NCBI GenBank assembly: GCA_015075545.1
Contig: JABTUC010000001.1
Location: 682,001 to 746,000 of the forward strand
Length of the DNA: 64,000 bases
Direction: 5' to 3'
Source of the DNA: Ideonella sp.
Lineage (GTDB): Bacteria > Pseudomonadota > Gammaproteobacteria > Burkholderiales > Burkholderiaceae_C
The position numbers and the translations under genes were made by a program. Below the pieces are notes generated by a model. That model searched no databases and was not told the origin of the DNA. It saw only the letters and a program-made list of their open reading frames with translations. This document shows, in pieces, positions 15,997-24,741 of the stretch (the stretch's first letter is position 1; every line of letters begins with the position of its first letter).

Positions 15997-16575
15997 GTGT
16001 CGCGGAAGAGGATGCACAACGACGCGAAGGGAGGCAGTGCGCGAGAGAGAGATCCCGCGACGCTCGACTACTGGACATTCGTCGACCATGCCGTGGACCG
16101 CATCAGCGAGCAGTTCCCTGGCATTGCGCGGGAGCCAATGCTGCTGCTGATGACGCTACGGCGCGCGACCAACCTGATCTTCTACGACATGCACGTCAAG
16201 CTGAACCAGGGGAGCGCGCTCACGTCGGCCACTGCGCTGACTCTTCTGCTCGTGCTGTCGGCCTGCGGCCCGCTCGAGATGCGGCAACTGGTTCGGCTGT
16301 CGGGGCAAAGCCGCGCCACCGTGTCGGCGCTGATGACCGGGCTGGTCGCTCAGGGGCTGGTGCGGCGCGACACCACCGCCGACAAGCGCGTCATTCGCCT
16401 CGAGATGACCGCGCGCGGCGGCCGCCTGTTCGACGCCGCCTTCTCGGTCTTCAACCGCCAGGAGCAGTTCTGGGCCGAATCGCTCACGCGCGAAGAGCAG
16501 GCGACGCTCGTTTCGCTGTTGCGCAAGATGGTGATGGCGCGCCACGACGACGAGCGGGTGGGTCGCCGCAACTGA
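15997..16575 (+). CDS. MarR-family transcriptional regulator
   Basis: 192 aa from GTG 15997, chosen for GGAGAA at 15985-15990 with 6-nt spacing; in-frame GTG 15904 or ATG 15958 would lengthen it. A winged-helix domain is visible in the C-terminal half: LEMRQLVRLSGQSRATVSAL (helices 3-4) followed by LVAQGLVRRDTTADKRVIRL (wing), and a C-terminal dimer helix in EEQATLVSLLRKMV. It lies downstream of the aldo-keto reductase on the same strand. As the only regulator inside the low-GC segment it is the best candidate to bind the two ATTGTCAA/TTGACAAT palindromes. MarR proteins usually repress and release DNA on binding a small phenolic or carboxylic ligand. Confidence 0.85.
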   Translation: MSRKRMHNDAKGGSARERDPATLDYWTFVDHAVDRISEQFPGIAREPMLLLMTLRRATNLIFYDMHVKLNQGSALTSATALTLLLVLSACGPLEMRQLVRLSGQSRATVSALMTGLVAQGLVRRDTTADKRVIRLEMTARGGRLFDAAFSVFNRQEQFWAESLTREEQATLVSLLRKMVMARHDDERVGRRN

Positions 16576-16715
16576 GGCGTGTCGAGCCGCAACGGGCGGG
16601 CTCCCGGTCCGTGATTTCCGGCGCACTCGCTGAACTCCATCGAGTTCTGCCCGGAGTCGATGCGGCGTGGTGCGACCGATCACCGATCGGGGCGCGATCG
16701 CCACTACATTGCCGC

Positions 16716-17480
16716 ATGGACAACGCGCCGCGACCGCCAGGGTTGAAGTGGCCGCTGCTGCTGGGCGCAGCCGGGTTCGCGGCCGGGTTCTTCGGCCCGA
16801 TGATCTTCGACCGCGATGCCAATCAAGGGCCGTTGGTCGGCATCCTGATCACCGGCCCCGCCGGCGCCGCGCTCGGACTCCTGCTGCTCGCCCTGTGCAC
16901 GCTCGCGCGCACCGGGGCACGCACGCAGTGGCGCCTGCTGAAGGGCAGCGCGACCACGGGCGTGCTGCTGATCCTCGCCCTCGTGCAGCCGGGACCCGCG
17001 CTGCGCGGGTACGTGATGGAGCTGCAGATCCGATCGTGCACCGAGCTTGCCAGTGCCCAGGCGCAGGTCATCGACCACTGGCAGCAGCGCATCGCCAAGG
17101 TCAACTGGGCCGCGGCTCGCCCGGGGTGGCAGCAAGACATGCGCCAGACGCTGGGCCAGGCTCCCGGCGTCATCGTCGACGTCGCGATGCGAAGACAACT
17201 CTCGGTGTGGGAACGACGCAAGCCGTGGGACCGCGGCGAATTGTTTGCCACCGCCGGCCGACCGGCGCCCGACGAGCACTCGTTCTACTATCCCAGCGGC
17301 ACCTGCTCGGACCTCTCGGCGGGCTCGCCGCTGCGCGCGTTCGAGAAGTACGAACTCAACGGGCGCATCCAGCCACCGTCGGACTGGCCTCCCCGAGAAC
17401 TCGAGCAGATCTTGCCCGTCTCGCCGATCGCCGCGGTTCCGGCGCGGTTCGAAGCGCTCGCCGTCGAAGGCACGCGCTGA
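16716..17480 (+). CDS. Hypothetical membrane protein
   Basis: 254 aa. The first ~100 residues contain three or four hydrophobic segments (LLLGAAGFAAGFFGPMIF, GPAGAALGLLLLALCTL, TGVLLILALV). The remainder is a soluble, probably periplasmic domain with two Cys residues (in RSCTELAS and GTCSDLS) that could form a disulfide. ATG 16716 was chosen because it starts just before the first membrane segment; an upstream in-frame start at 16611 adds 35 unlikely residues. I do not recognise the family. GC-rich codon use matches the chromosomal background, unlike the genes immediately to its left. It is convergent with, and almost touches, the LysR gene. Confidence 0.65.
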   Translation: MDNAPRPPGLKWPLLLGAAGFAAGFFGPMIFDRDANQGPLVGILITGPAGAALGLLLLALCTLARTGARTQWRLLKGSATTGVLLILALVQPGPALRGYVMELQIRSCTELASAQAQVIDHWQQRIAKVNWAAARPGWQQDMRQTLGQAPGVIVDVAMRRQLSVWERRKPWDRGELFATAGRPAPDEHSFYYPSGTCSDLSAGSPLRAFEKYELNGRIQPPSDWPPRELEQILPVSPIAAVPARFEALAVEGTR

Positions 17481-17483
17481 CGC

Positions 17484-18515
17484 TCACACCTGGGGCGCGG
17501 TCGAGCCTTGTCGCTGTGCTGCGCGAGCCGGTGATGAGCCGTCGCGACGACGCGCGGGCGGCTCGCTCGCCAGGCTTGCCGCGCCGACCGAGGCCGCGCC
17601 GCGCCTCGGGGCCACGTCGTCGCCCAGAAACGCCGCGAAGTTGGCGAGCATCTCGCGCTCGAGCAGTTGCTCGGCCTGGCCGGGTTCGCGGTTCAGCCGC
17701 GTGACGAACTTCGGCCGGTAGCCGTCGCGGTTGCCGTTGACGCAGTCCACGGGCCGCAGACGGCCGTCACGCAGCTCGTCGGCGATCAGGTAGATGGGCA
17801 GCCAGCCGTAACCGATGCCGCGCAGGATCGCACGCTTCTTGGTCTCGAAGTCGCTCAGGTACAGCGCGCGCACGCCGTCGGTGGCCGCGAGCCGCTCGGA
17901 GTTGTCGATGCGGATGTGGCTGCCCTTGATCGTGATCTTGACGTGCTCGCGCAACTCGGTGCTCGACACCGCGCAGCGGGCGGCCAGCGGATGGTCGCTG
18001 CTGACGCACAGCAGGAACGCCAGCTCGGGCAGCAGCGTCACGCGGTAGAACGGGTCGTCTTCGATGTCGCGCGCGATCATCATCGCGGCGCCGTCGCTCT
18101 CGAAGCACGCCTGCACCCCGTGCAGGAACTCGATCTTGAGCTGCACGCGGGTCGGTGCGTCGCGCTCGACCATGGCCTTGAGTGCACGCATCACGGGCTC
18201 CATCGGAATCGCGCCGTCGACGACGATCTGCAGGTAGGGCTCCCAGCCCTGCTTGAGCTTGTGTGCGATCGAGTGGATGCGCTCCGAGTGATGCAGGAGC
18301 TGCCGCCCTTCCTGCAGGATCAGCAAGCCGGCCGGGGTGAGCTGCGCGCGATAGCTGTTGCGGTCGAAGATCACCACCCCGAGCTGCTCCTCGAGCTTGC
18401 GCACCTGGTAGCTGATGGCAGCCTGGGTCCTGTTCAGGCTCAGCGCAGCCTTGGCGAAGCTGCCCTGCGCGAGGATCGCCTCGAGGATTCTCAGGGCACC
18501 CAGGTCGACGATCAT
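17484..18515 (-). CDS. LysR-family transcriptional regulator
   Basis: 343 aa. The N-terminal winged helix-turn-helix (residues 4-62) reads LGALRILEAILAQGSFAKAA, LSLNRTQAAISYQVRKLEEQ and LGVVIFDRN. The rest is the periplasmic-binding-like effector domain. A C-terminal tail of about 35 residues rich in Ala, Arg and Ser is extra. Start ATG 18515 has GGAG 8 nt upstream; starting further upstream would place residues before the DNA-binding domain, unusual for the family. It is divergent from the binding-protein gene at 18618, the standard arrangement for a LysR regulator and its target, and probably senses the ligand or product of that system. Confidence 0.92.
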   Translation of the reverse strand: MIVDLGALRILEAILAQGSFAKAALSLNRTQAAISYQVRKLEEQLGVVIFDRNSYRAQLTPAGLLILQEGRQLLHHSERIHSIAHKLKQGWEPYLQIVVDGAIPMEPVMRALKAMVERDAPTRVQLKIEFLHGVQACFESDGAAMMIARDIEDDPFYRVTLLPELAFLLCVSSDHPLAARCAVSSTELREHVKITIKGSHIRIDNSERLAATDGVRALYLSDFETKKRAILRGIGYGWLPIYLIADELRDGRLRPVDCVNGNRDGYRPKFVTRLNREPGQAEQLLEREMLANFAAFLGDDVAPRRGAASVGAASLASEPPARRRDGSSPARAAQRQGSTAPQV

Positions 18516-18540
18516 TTCCCGATCTCCATCAATCGGTTCG

Positions 18541-18557
18541 ATGTTGGTGACCAGTAT
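18541..18557 (+). promoter_or_regulatory. Possible LysR-type binding site (imperfect dyad)
   Basis: In the 102-nt divergent region the sequence ATGTTGGT-G-ACCAGTAT is an imperfect dyad (6 of 8 positions paired around a central G) and fits the T-N11-A pattern of LysR sites. It lies 60 nt before the binding-protein ATG. No other copy is available for comparison. Confidence 0.35.
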
Positions 18558-18617
18558 TTTGCGCTTTCCTTCGATCATCTCCGGCCCTAGGCTCGGCGCC
18601 TCGACAAGGAGGCCACC

Positions 18618-19694
18618 ATGTCCCAACGCAAGGCTCTCTCGGTTCGCAGGCGTCGCGCTGTGCTCGCCGGCGGCGCTGCGGCGCTCGCGCTGCCGCAACT
18701 GTGGGTCGGTCGCGCGGCGGCCGCCGAGCGGTTGATGGTGCGTACGCCAGGCGGCAGCTACGACGAGAAGCGCCAGAAGACGGTGTACGAGCCGTTCCAG
18801 AAGGAGACCGGCATCGAGGTGGTGCCGGTGGCCAGCAGCGCCGGCAAGCTGGTGGCGATGTTCAAGGCGGGCCGGCCCGACCTCGACATCATCGAGACCG
18901 GCCCCGACATCCTCTGGCTGCTGCAGGACGCGGGCGCGCTGGTGCCGATCCCCTACAAGGATTTCAAGTTCACCGACCCGGCCGACATCGAGCCGAGCGC
19001 CAAGACCGAGTATCACGTCGGCATGTCGACGTACAGCGACGTGCTCGGCTACAACACGCAGGCGTACAACGCGCAGACGGTGCCCAAGTCGTGGGCCGAG
19101 TTCTGGAACGCCAAGGCCTTTCCCGGCGCGCGCGGCCTGGCCGACATGCAAAGCGGCGTGCCCAACCTCGAGTTCGCGCTGCTCGCCGACGGCGTGGCGC
19201 CCGACAAGATCTACCCGATCGACATCGAGCGCGCATTCAAGTCGCTGTCGCGAATCCGGCCGTCGGTGGTGAAGTTCTGGGATTCCGGCGCGCTGTCGGT
19301 GCAACTGCTCGCCGACAAGGAGACCGTGCTCAGCTCGATCTGGAGCAGCCGCGCGCAGGCGGCGCGCGACAAGGGCGCACCGGTGGCGATCCAGTGGAAC
19401 CAGAACCTCGTGAACCTCACCTCCACCTCGATCACGAAGAGCGCGCGCAACCTCGACGCGGCGCGCATGTTCGTCGACTACACGCTCAGCCCGGCGGTGC
19501 AGGAGCGCTGGCTGTCGGCCAACAACGAATTCACGATCAACCGCAAGACCTACAAGACGATGCCCAGGGATCTGGTCGACCCCCAGACCGGCAAGCCGTG
19601 GACGGTGTCGCAGGGGGTGATGAAAGACGCACGCTGGTGGGCCGACAACCGGCAGAAGGTGGGCGAGCGCTGGAGCAAGTGGATCCTCGGCTGA
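18618..19694 (+). CDS. ABC transporter substrate-binding protein, PotD-like (second paralogue)
   Basis: 358 aa. The twin-arginine-type signal (SVRRRRAVLAGGAAALALPQ) ends near AAAAE. The mature protein matches the one at 1438 along its whole length: RTPGGSYDEK, YEPFQKETGIEV, FKFTDPADI, LEFALLADGV, DIERAFKSL, VKFWDSGALS, GAPVAIQWNQN and WWADNRQKVGERW. ATG 18618 has AAGGAG nearby. It is followed, 44 nt later, by an aldo-keto reductase, with no ATPase or permease gene adjacent, so it either delivers ligand to the transporter encoded at 2546-5302 or to an importer elsewhere. Control by the divergent LysR gene is likely. Confidence 0.9.
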   Translation: MSQRKALSVRRRRAVLAGGAAALALPQLWVGRAAAAERLMVRTPGGSYDEKRQKTVYEPFQKETGIEVVPVASSAGKLVAMFKAGRPDLDIIETGPDILWLLQDAGALVPIPYKDFKFTDPADIEPSAKTEYHVGMSTYSDVLGYNTQAYNAQTVPKSWAEFWNAKAFPGARGLADMQSGVPNLEFALLADGVAPDKIYPIDIERAFKSLSRIRPSVVKFWDSGALSVQLLADKETVLSSIWSSRAQAARDKGAPVAIQWNQNLVNLTSTSITKSARNLDAARMFVDYTLSPAVQERWLSANNEFTINRKTYKTMPRDLVDPQTGKPWTVSQGVMKDARWWADNRQKVGERWSKWILG

Positions 19695-19738
19695 GGCCCG
19701 GGGCATCGTTCTCCCCTGGCGCCGAAGGAGTCCCTGGC

Positions 19739-20758
19739 TTGAAAGTGCCTGCCCATCGATTCACGCCTACCGGACCGACGCTGCCGCTACTGGCGCTCGG
19801 CTCCTGGTACACCTACGACCGCATGGACTTCGACGAGGTCGTCGCCATGCTGCAACTCGCGGTCGAGCGTGGCGTCACGCTGTTCGACGTCGGGGTCTAT
19901 GGCCGCTATCCGCAGCGTCATCCGCTGTCCAACCCGCGCTATGGCCGCACCTGGACCGACGTCGTCTTCGCCCACGCAATGCAGGTGAGCGGGATCGCGC
20001 GGTCGTCGTACATGACCGCCGAGAAGATCTGGATGTGGGCCTACCCGCGCCTGTCGATCGAAGCGCAGCTCGACCATGCGCTGCTGCGACTCGGTACCGA
20101 CTACACCGATTTCGTGATGCTCGGCGACATGGAAGACGCGTTCGACCTCGGCGCGGTCGTCGACGAGGTGGCGCACATCATCCGCGTCGGCAAGGCGCGC
20201 TGGTGGGGCGTCAACAACTGGTCGGTGGCCGAGCTGGCGACCGCGAACGACCATGCGGTCGCGCACGGCCTGCCACCGCCCGCGCTGGCGCAGCTCAAGT
20301 ACAACCCGGCGCGGCGCACCAAGGCCGAATCCGCGGTGTGGCTCGACTTCTTCCAGCGCAGCGGCGTGCGCTTTCAGGCCTCCGACATCTTCGAGAGCGG
20401 GTATTTCGCCGGGCGCACGAAGCTCACGCGCGGGGTCGCACGCGACCCCGGCGAGATCCGGCCGCTCATCGAAGCGGCCGCGACTCGTTTCACCGAAGTG
20501 GCGGCCGGTGTCGGCGCGACGCCCGCGCAACTCGCGGTGGCGCTGTGCCTTTGCCATCCGTCGCTGGGCAATGTGCTGTTCGGTTGCACGTCGCGCGATC
20601 AGCTGAACGAGAACCTCGGGGCGATCGAGCTGCATGCGCGGCTCGGCGATCGCATTCGCACGCTGGTCGACGAGTTCTGGTTCGATCGCGACAAGGTCGA
20701 CCCGCAGGCATCGTGGTCGGCGCAGCCGATGGCGCTACCGCTGCCGGCGCAGGGCTGA
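19739..20758 (+). CDS. Aldo/keto reductase family protein (second paralogue)
   Basis: 339 aa from TTG 19739, chosen because AAGGAG at 19725-19730 is 8 nt upstream; a GTG at 19745 is the alternative. Aldo-keto reductase fold: LLALGSWYTYDR at the N-terminus, cofactor region VLFGCTSRDQLNEN near the C-terminus. Catalytic positions: Asp50 and Tyr54 in FDVGVYG and Lys96 in AEKIW are present, but the His expected after DFVML is Gly129/Asp130, so the tetrad is incomplete. It has a longer loop (residues 57-72) than its paralogue at 14853. It is probably co-transcribed with the upstream binding-protein gene. Confidence 0.87.
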   Translation: MKVPAHRFTPTGPTLPLLALGSWYTYDRMDFDEVVAMLQLAVERGVTLFDVGVYGRYPQRHPLSNPRYGRTWTDVVFAHAMQVSGIARSSYMTAEKIWMWAYPRLSIEAQLDHALLRLGTDYTDFVMLGDMEDAFDLGAVVDEVAHIIRVGKARWWGVNNWSVAELATANDHAVAHGLPPPALAQLKYNPARRTKAESAVWLDFFQRSGVRFQASDIFESGYFAGRTKLTRGVARDPGEIRPLIEAAATRFTEVAAGVGATPAQLAVALCLCHPSLGNVLFGCTSRDQLNENLGAIELHARLGDRIRTLVDEFWFDRDKVDPQASWSAQPMALPLPAQG

Positions 20759-20775
20759 GGCGCGCCGCGCGCTGC

Positions 20776-20850
20776 TGGTGGGCGGTGCAGGTTTCGAACC
20801 TGCGACCTCGTCGGTGTGAACGACGCGCTCTACCCCTGAGCTAACCGCCC
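20776..20850 (-). tRNA. tRNA-Val (anticodon CAC)
   Basis: 75 nt. Read on the minus strand: acceptor GGGCGGT paired with ACCGCCC, discriminator A, encoded CCA; D-arm TAGCTCAGGGGTAGAGC; anticodon stem CGTCG/CGACG with loop TTCACAC (anticodon CAC); T-loop TTCGAAA. It marks the right end of the accessory region that starts after tRNA-Arg. Confidence 0.97.
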
Positions 20851-20878
20851 TGCAAGGGGCGCGAATTATGCCATGCGC

Positions 20879-21577
20879 TCAGCGCCACACCGTGCGGCCG
20901 CCACTGGCTTTGTCGAGATCGGCCAGCACGGCCGCATGGGCCAGCAACTCGTCAGCAGTGGGTTCGAGCAGCGGCAGATCGAAGCTCGACAGGTCGACCG
21001 CATCGCCCGAGTGCGCACCGCCCGCCGCGGCTTCGGCAAGGTCGATCACCAGCGAATCCTGGCCGCGCGTCATGCGCAGATAAGCCTCGGCCAGGAGCCC
21101 GGCGTCGAGCAACGCGCCGTGCAGTGTGCGATGCGTGTTGTCGACCTCGAGACGACGGCACAGTGCATCGAGCGAATTGGCCTTGCCGGGGTACAGTTCG
21201 CGCGCCAGTGCCAGCGAATCGGTCACTTTGGCGACGCAGGCAAGGAACGACGGCCGGCCGAGCCGCCGCAACTCCGCGTCGATGAAGCCGACGTCGAACG
21301 GTGCGTTGTGCGCCACCACCTCGGCTCCTTCGAAGAACGCGAGCAGTTCATCGGCCACCGCAGCGAACAGCGGCTTGTCGGCGAGGAAGTCGTCGCTGAT
21401 GCCGTGCACCTTGAGCGCGTCGTCGCTGCTCGGGCGCTGAGGGTTGACGTAGAAGTGCTTGTGGCGACCGGTGAGTCTGCGGTTGACCATCTCGATGCAA
21501 CCGATCTCGACGATTCGGTCGCCGTTGTCGTGCGACAGACCGGTGGTTTCGGTGTCGACGAAGACGAGCCGGCTCAT
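20879..21577 (-). CDS. dnaQ: DNA polymerase III epsilon subunit, 3'-5' exonuclease
   Basis: 232 aa proofreading exonuclease. Exo I is VDTETTGL (Asp8, Glu10), Exo II is [11 protein letters not shown], and the Exo III-epsilon motif is in [20 protein letters not shown]. The C-terminal part beyond residue ~180 is the less conserved tail that binds the polymerase alpha subunit. ATG 21577 overlaps the lgt stop (ATGA at 21577-21574), so it is translationally coupled to lgt. Confidence 0.95.
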   Translation of the reverse strand: MSRLVFVDTETTGLSHDNGDRIVEIGCIEMVNRRLTGRHKHFYVNPQRPSSDDALKVHGISDDFLADKPLFAAVADELLAFFEGAEVVAHNAPFDVGFIDAELRRLGRPSFLACVAKVTDSLALARELYPGKANSLDALCRRLEVDNTHRTLHGALLDAGLLAEAYLRMTRGQDSLVIDLAEAAAGGAHSGDAVDLSSFDLPLLEPTADELLAHAAVLADLDKASGGRTVWR

Positions 21578-22392
21578 CGTGTCGTCCGCCCGTGGCGTGC
21601 GGCCCATGCCATCAACGCGATGCCTGCCAGCACCATCGGCACGCACAACCACTGCCCGCGCGACAACCCGAGCGCCTGCAGGCCGAGAAACGAGTCGGGT
21701 TCGCGGAAGTACTCGGCGATGAAGCGCAGCACGCCGTAGCCGAACAGGAAAGCGCCCGACACCTGGCCCATCGGCCGCGGCCGCCACGCGAACCACCACA
21801 GCAGCGCGAACAGCAGCAGCCCCTCGAGACCGAACTCGTACAACTGCGACGGATGCCGTGGCACCGTCGTGCCCGACTGCGGGAACACCATCGCCCACGG
21901 CAGCGAGGGGTCGGCCGGGCGGCCCCACAACTCGCCGTTGATGAAATTGCCGATGCGCCCGGCCGCCAGGCCCGTGGGTACGCACGGGGCCACGAGGTCG
22001 GCCACTTCGAGGAACGGACGGCGGTGCAGCCGTCCGAACAGCCACATCGCGCCGATCACGCCGAGCAGACCGCCGTGAAACGACATGCCGCCTTTCCAGA
22101 CCGCGAACACCTCGAGCGGATGCACGGCGTAGTAGCCGGGCTTGTAGAACAGCACGTAGCCGAGCCGGCCGCCGATCACGACGCCGAGCACGCCGTAGAA
22201 CAGCAGGTCTTCGATGTCGCGCTTGTTCCAGCCGTGGTCGCGAAACGGCGCTCGCGCCGCGCGCACCCGAGCCAGCCAGAGGAACAGCGCGAAGGCGACG
22301 AGGTAGGTGATGCCGTACCAGTGGATGGCGATCGGAATGCCGAAGCGCGACAAGTCGATCGCCACCGGGTCGAACTGCGGATGCACGAGCAT
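21574..22392 (-). CDS. lgt: Phosphatidylglycerol-prolipoprotein diacylglyceryl transferase
   Basis: 272 aa inner-membrane enzyme that attaches diacylglycerol to the lipobox Cys of prolipoproteins. About seven membrane segments; conserved blocks include [22 protein letters not shown], the family signature [11 protein letters not shown] (about residues 101-111) and [14 protein letters not shown]. Its products would include the lipoproteins encoded later in the window (BamC, 57583; Ala-rich protein, 58780). Divergent from ilvD. Confidence 0.96.
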   Translation of the reverse strand: MLVHPQFDPVAIDLSRFGIPIAIHWYGITYLVAFALFLWLARVRAARAPFRDHGWNKRDIEDLLFYGVLGVVIGGRLGYVLFYKPGYYAVHPLEVFAVWKGGMSFHGGLLGVIGAMWLFGRLHRRPFLEVADLVAPCVPTGLAAGRIGNFINGELWGRPADPSLPWAMVFPQSGTTVPRHPSQLYEFGLEGLLLFALLWWFAWRPRPMGQVSGAFLFGYGVLRFIAEYFREPDSFLGLQALGLSRGQWLCVPMVLAGIALMAWAARHGRTTR

Positions 22393-22537
22393 CGGGGGTG
22401 TGATTCCTGCGGGATGAGGCCCCGCGATTGTCGCCGCAATCCATGCTGCGTCCTGGGGACGGGGCCGACGCTACGATACGAGTTGGCACAGGTGCGCCAA
22501 CCCAATCCGAAATCAGTCAACGCAACGGAAATTCGCC

Positions 22538-24229
22538 ATGAGCAGCATGAATCGACGCTCCAAGAACATCACCGAGGGCGTGGCGCGCGCGCCCAACCGC
22601 TCGATGTACTACGCGATGGGTTACGAGCCTGGCGACTTCGCCAAGCCGATGATCGGCGTGGCCAACGGACATTCGACGATCACGCCGTGCAACTCGGGGC
22701 TGCAGCGACTCGCCGACGCGGCCATCGATGCGCTCGAACAGGCCGGCGCCAACGCGCAGGTGTTCGGCACGCCGACCATCAGCGACGGCATGGCGATGGG
22801 CACCGAGGGCATGAAGTATTCGCTGGTGTCGCGCGAGGTGATCGCCGATTGCGTCGAGACCTGCGTCGGCGGCCAGTGGATGGACGGCGTGCTGGTGATC
22901 GGCGGCTGCGACAAGAACATGCCCGGCGGCATGATGGGCATGCTGCGCGCCAACGTGCCGGCGCTGTACGTGTACGGCGGCACCATCCTGCCGGGCAGGT
23001 ACAAGGGGCAGGATCTCAACATCGTCAGCGTGTTCGAGGCGGTCGGGCAGTTCTCTGCCGGCCGCATGAGCGAGGAGGATTTCTGCCAGATCGAGCGCTG
23101 CGCGATTCCAGGCAACGGCTCTTGCGGCGGCATGTACACCGCCAACACGATGAGCTCGGCCTTCGAGGCGCTGGGCATGAGCCTGCCGTACTCGTCGACG
23201 ATGGCCAACGTCGAGGACGAGATCGTCGGCAACGTGCGGCGCGCCGCCGCGGTGCTGATTGAGGCAGTGCGCAAGGATCTCAAGCCGCGCGACATCGTCA
23301 CCAAGCAGGCGATCGAGAACGCGGTGGCGGTGATCATGGCCATCGGCGGCTCGACCAACGCGGTGCTGCACTTCCTGGCCATCGCGCATGCAGCCGGCGT
23401 GTCGTGGACGATCGACGACTTCGAGCGCATGCGCAAGAAGGTGCCCGTGCTGTGCGACCTCAAGCCCAGCGGCCGCTTCATGGCGATTGACCTGCATCGC
23501 GCCGGCGGCATCCCGCAGGTGATGAAGGTGCTGCTGAAGGCCGGTCTGCTGCACGGCCAGTGCATGACGATCACCGGCCAGACCCTCGAGCAGGTGCTCG
23601 CCGAAGTGCCCGACGTGCCGCGCAAGGATCAGGAGGTGATTCGCGCGATCGGCGAGCCGATGTACGCGCAGGGTCACCTGGCGATCCTCAAAGGCAACCT
23701 GTCGCCCGAAGGCAGCGTGGCCAAGATCACCGGGCTGAAGAATCCGGTGATCACCGGCCCCGCGCGCGTGTTCGACGACGAGCAGTCGGCCCTGGCGGCG
23801 ATCATGGCCGGCAAGATCGAGCCGGGCGACGTGATGGTGCTGCGCTACCTGGGGCCGCGTGGCGGCCCAGGCATGCCGGAGATGCTGGCGCCGACCAGCG
23901 CGCTGATCGGTCAGGGCCTCGGCGAAACGGTGGGGCTGATCACCGACGGGCGCTTCTCGGGTGGCACCTGGGGCATGGTGGTCGGCCACGTCGCCCCCGA
24001 GGCCTATGCAGGCGGCCTGATCGCATTGGTGCACGAAGGCGACTCGATCACCATCGATGCGCACCGTCTGCTGCTGCAGCTCAATGTCGCCGATGCGGAG
24101 ATCGCCAAGCGCCGCGCTGCCTGGCGGACGCCGGCGCCACGCTACACGCGCGGCGTGCTGGGCAAGTTCTGGAAGAACGCGTCGAGCGCGAGCGCCGGGG
24201 CGGTGCTCGACCTCTACGACGAGCGTTGA
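22538..24229 (+). CDS. ilvD: Dihydroxy-acid dehydratase
   Basis: 563 aa. It catalyses dehydration of 2,3-dihydroxy-isovalerate and -methylvalerate in Val, Leu and Ile synthesis, and also supplies the pantothenate precursor. The three Fe-S cluster cysteines are visible: Cys51 (PCNSGL), Cys124 ([10 protein letters not shown]) and Cys196 ([14 protein letters not shown]). The spacing fits the short 2Fe-2S type of IlvD. C-terminal RGGPGMPEM and [11 protein letters not shown] are family signatures. Cytosolic. A TACGAT box about 60 nt upstream could be its -10. Confidence 0.97.
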   Translation: MSSMNRRSKNITEGVARAPNRSMYYAMGYEPGDFAKPMIGVANGHSTITPCNSGLQRLADAAIDALEQAGANAQVFGTPTISDGMAMGTEGMKYSLVSREVIADCVETCVGGQWMDGVLVIGGCDKNMPGGMMGMLRANVPALYVYGGTILPGRYKGQDLNIVSVFEAVGQFSAGRMSEEDFCQIERCAIPGNGSCGGMYTANTMSSAFEALGMSLPYSSTMANVEDEIVGNVRRAAAVLIEAVRKDLKPRDIVTKQAIENAVAVIMAIGGSTNAVLHFLAIAHAAGVSWTIDDFERMRKKVPVLCDLKPSGRFMAIDLHRAGGIPQVMKVLLKAGLLHGQCMTITGQTLEQVLAEVPDVPRKDQEVIRAIGEPMYAQGHLAILKGNLSPEGSVAKITGLKNPVITGPARVFDDEQSALAAIMAGKIEPGDVMVLRYLGPRGGPGMPEMLAPTSALIGQGLGETVGLITDGRFSGGTWGMVVGHVAPEAYAGGLIALVHEGDSITIDAHRLLLQLNVADAEIAKRRAAWRTPAPRYTRGVLGKFWKNASSASAGAVLDLYDER

Positions 24230-24232
24230 GCG

Positions 24233-24634
24233 TCAGGCCGGCTGGTCGTCGGCCGGCCGGGTCGGGGGCAGTTCCTGGCGGCTGGGCAGGAATGCGGTGA
24301 TCACGTCGCGGTTGTGGCGCTCTTCCTCGGACTTCTTCACCGGTGCCATCGGCGGCGGCTCCACCTTGCGGTTCTCCTTGATCACCGTGACGCGGCGCGC
24401 GCGCTTCCAGTTCAGGCCTAACGCATCCATCTGGCGGCGGCGCCGCTCCTGCTTGCGCTCGTCGAGCTTGTCCATTTCGCGCTGCTTCGTCAGACCGCTC
24501 AGATCGGCGAAGGACCACCACGCTACCGCGAGCCCGAACGGCAGCAGGATCCAGCCCCACGACCAGTCGGCGGCGAAACCAAACTCGGTCATCTTCATCG
24601 TCAGCAGCAGACAACCGATCACCACGAACCACAT
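24233..24634 (-). CDS. Small Trp-rich membrane protein
   Basis: 133 aa. From ATG 24634 (GGAG 6 nt upstream) the protein starts MWFVVIGCLLLTMKM, a first membrane helix, followed by a Trp-rich second one (DWSWGWILLPFGLAVAWWSF). Then comes a basic cytoplasmic segment (MDKLDERKQERRRRQ) and a Pro-rich tail. This matches the small Trp-rich protein family seen in Burkholderiales next to ilvD or cytochrome genes; the function is unknown. An upstream in-frame start at 24673 adds 13 residues and is less likely. It is convergent with ilvD, 3 nt apart. Confidence 0.8.
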   Translation of the reverse strand: MWFVVIGCLLLTMKMTEFGFAADWSWGWILLPFGLAVAWWSFADLSGLTKQREMDKLDERKQERRRRQMDALGLNWKRARRVTVIKENRKVEPPPMAPVKKSEEERHNRDVITAFLPSRQELPPTRPADDQPA

Positions 24635-24693
24635 ACCCGTCTCCAGCCGCGGGGTCAATCCGGAGAGCGTCAACCGGACGACCTAGAATCCCG

Positions 24694-24709
24694 TTACAGA
24701 CCACTGTAA
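24694..24709 (+). promoter_or_regulatory. Short inverted repeat upstream of the cytochrome gene
   Basis: TTACAG (24694-24699), ACCA, CTGTAA (24704-24709), just after a TAGAAT -10-like box at 24684-24689 and 33 nt before the cytochrome ATG. The position would suit an operator over the transcription start, but no partner copy is seen. Confidence 0.3.
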
Positions 24710-24741
24710 TCCGAGCCTTCGAACACGCCCGAAAGGAAACC

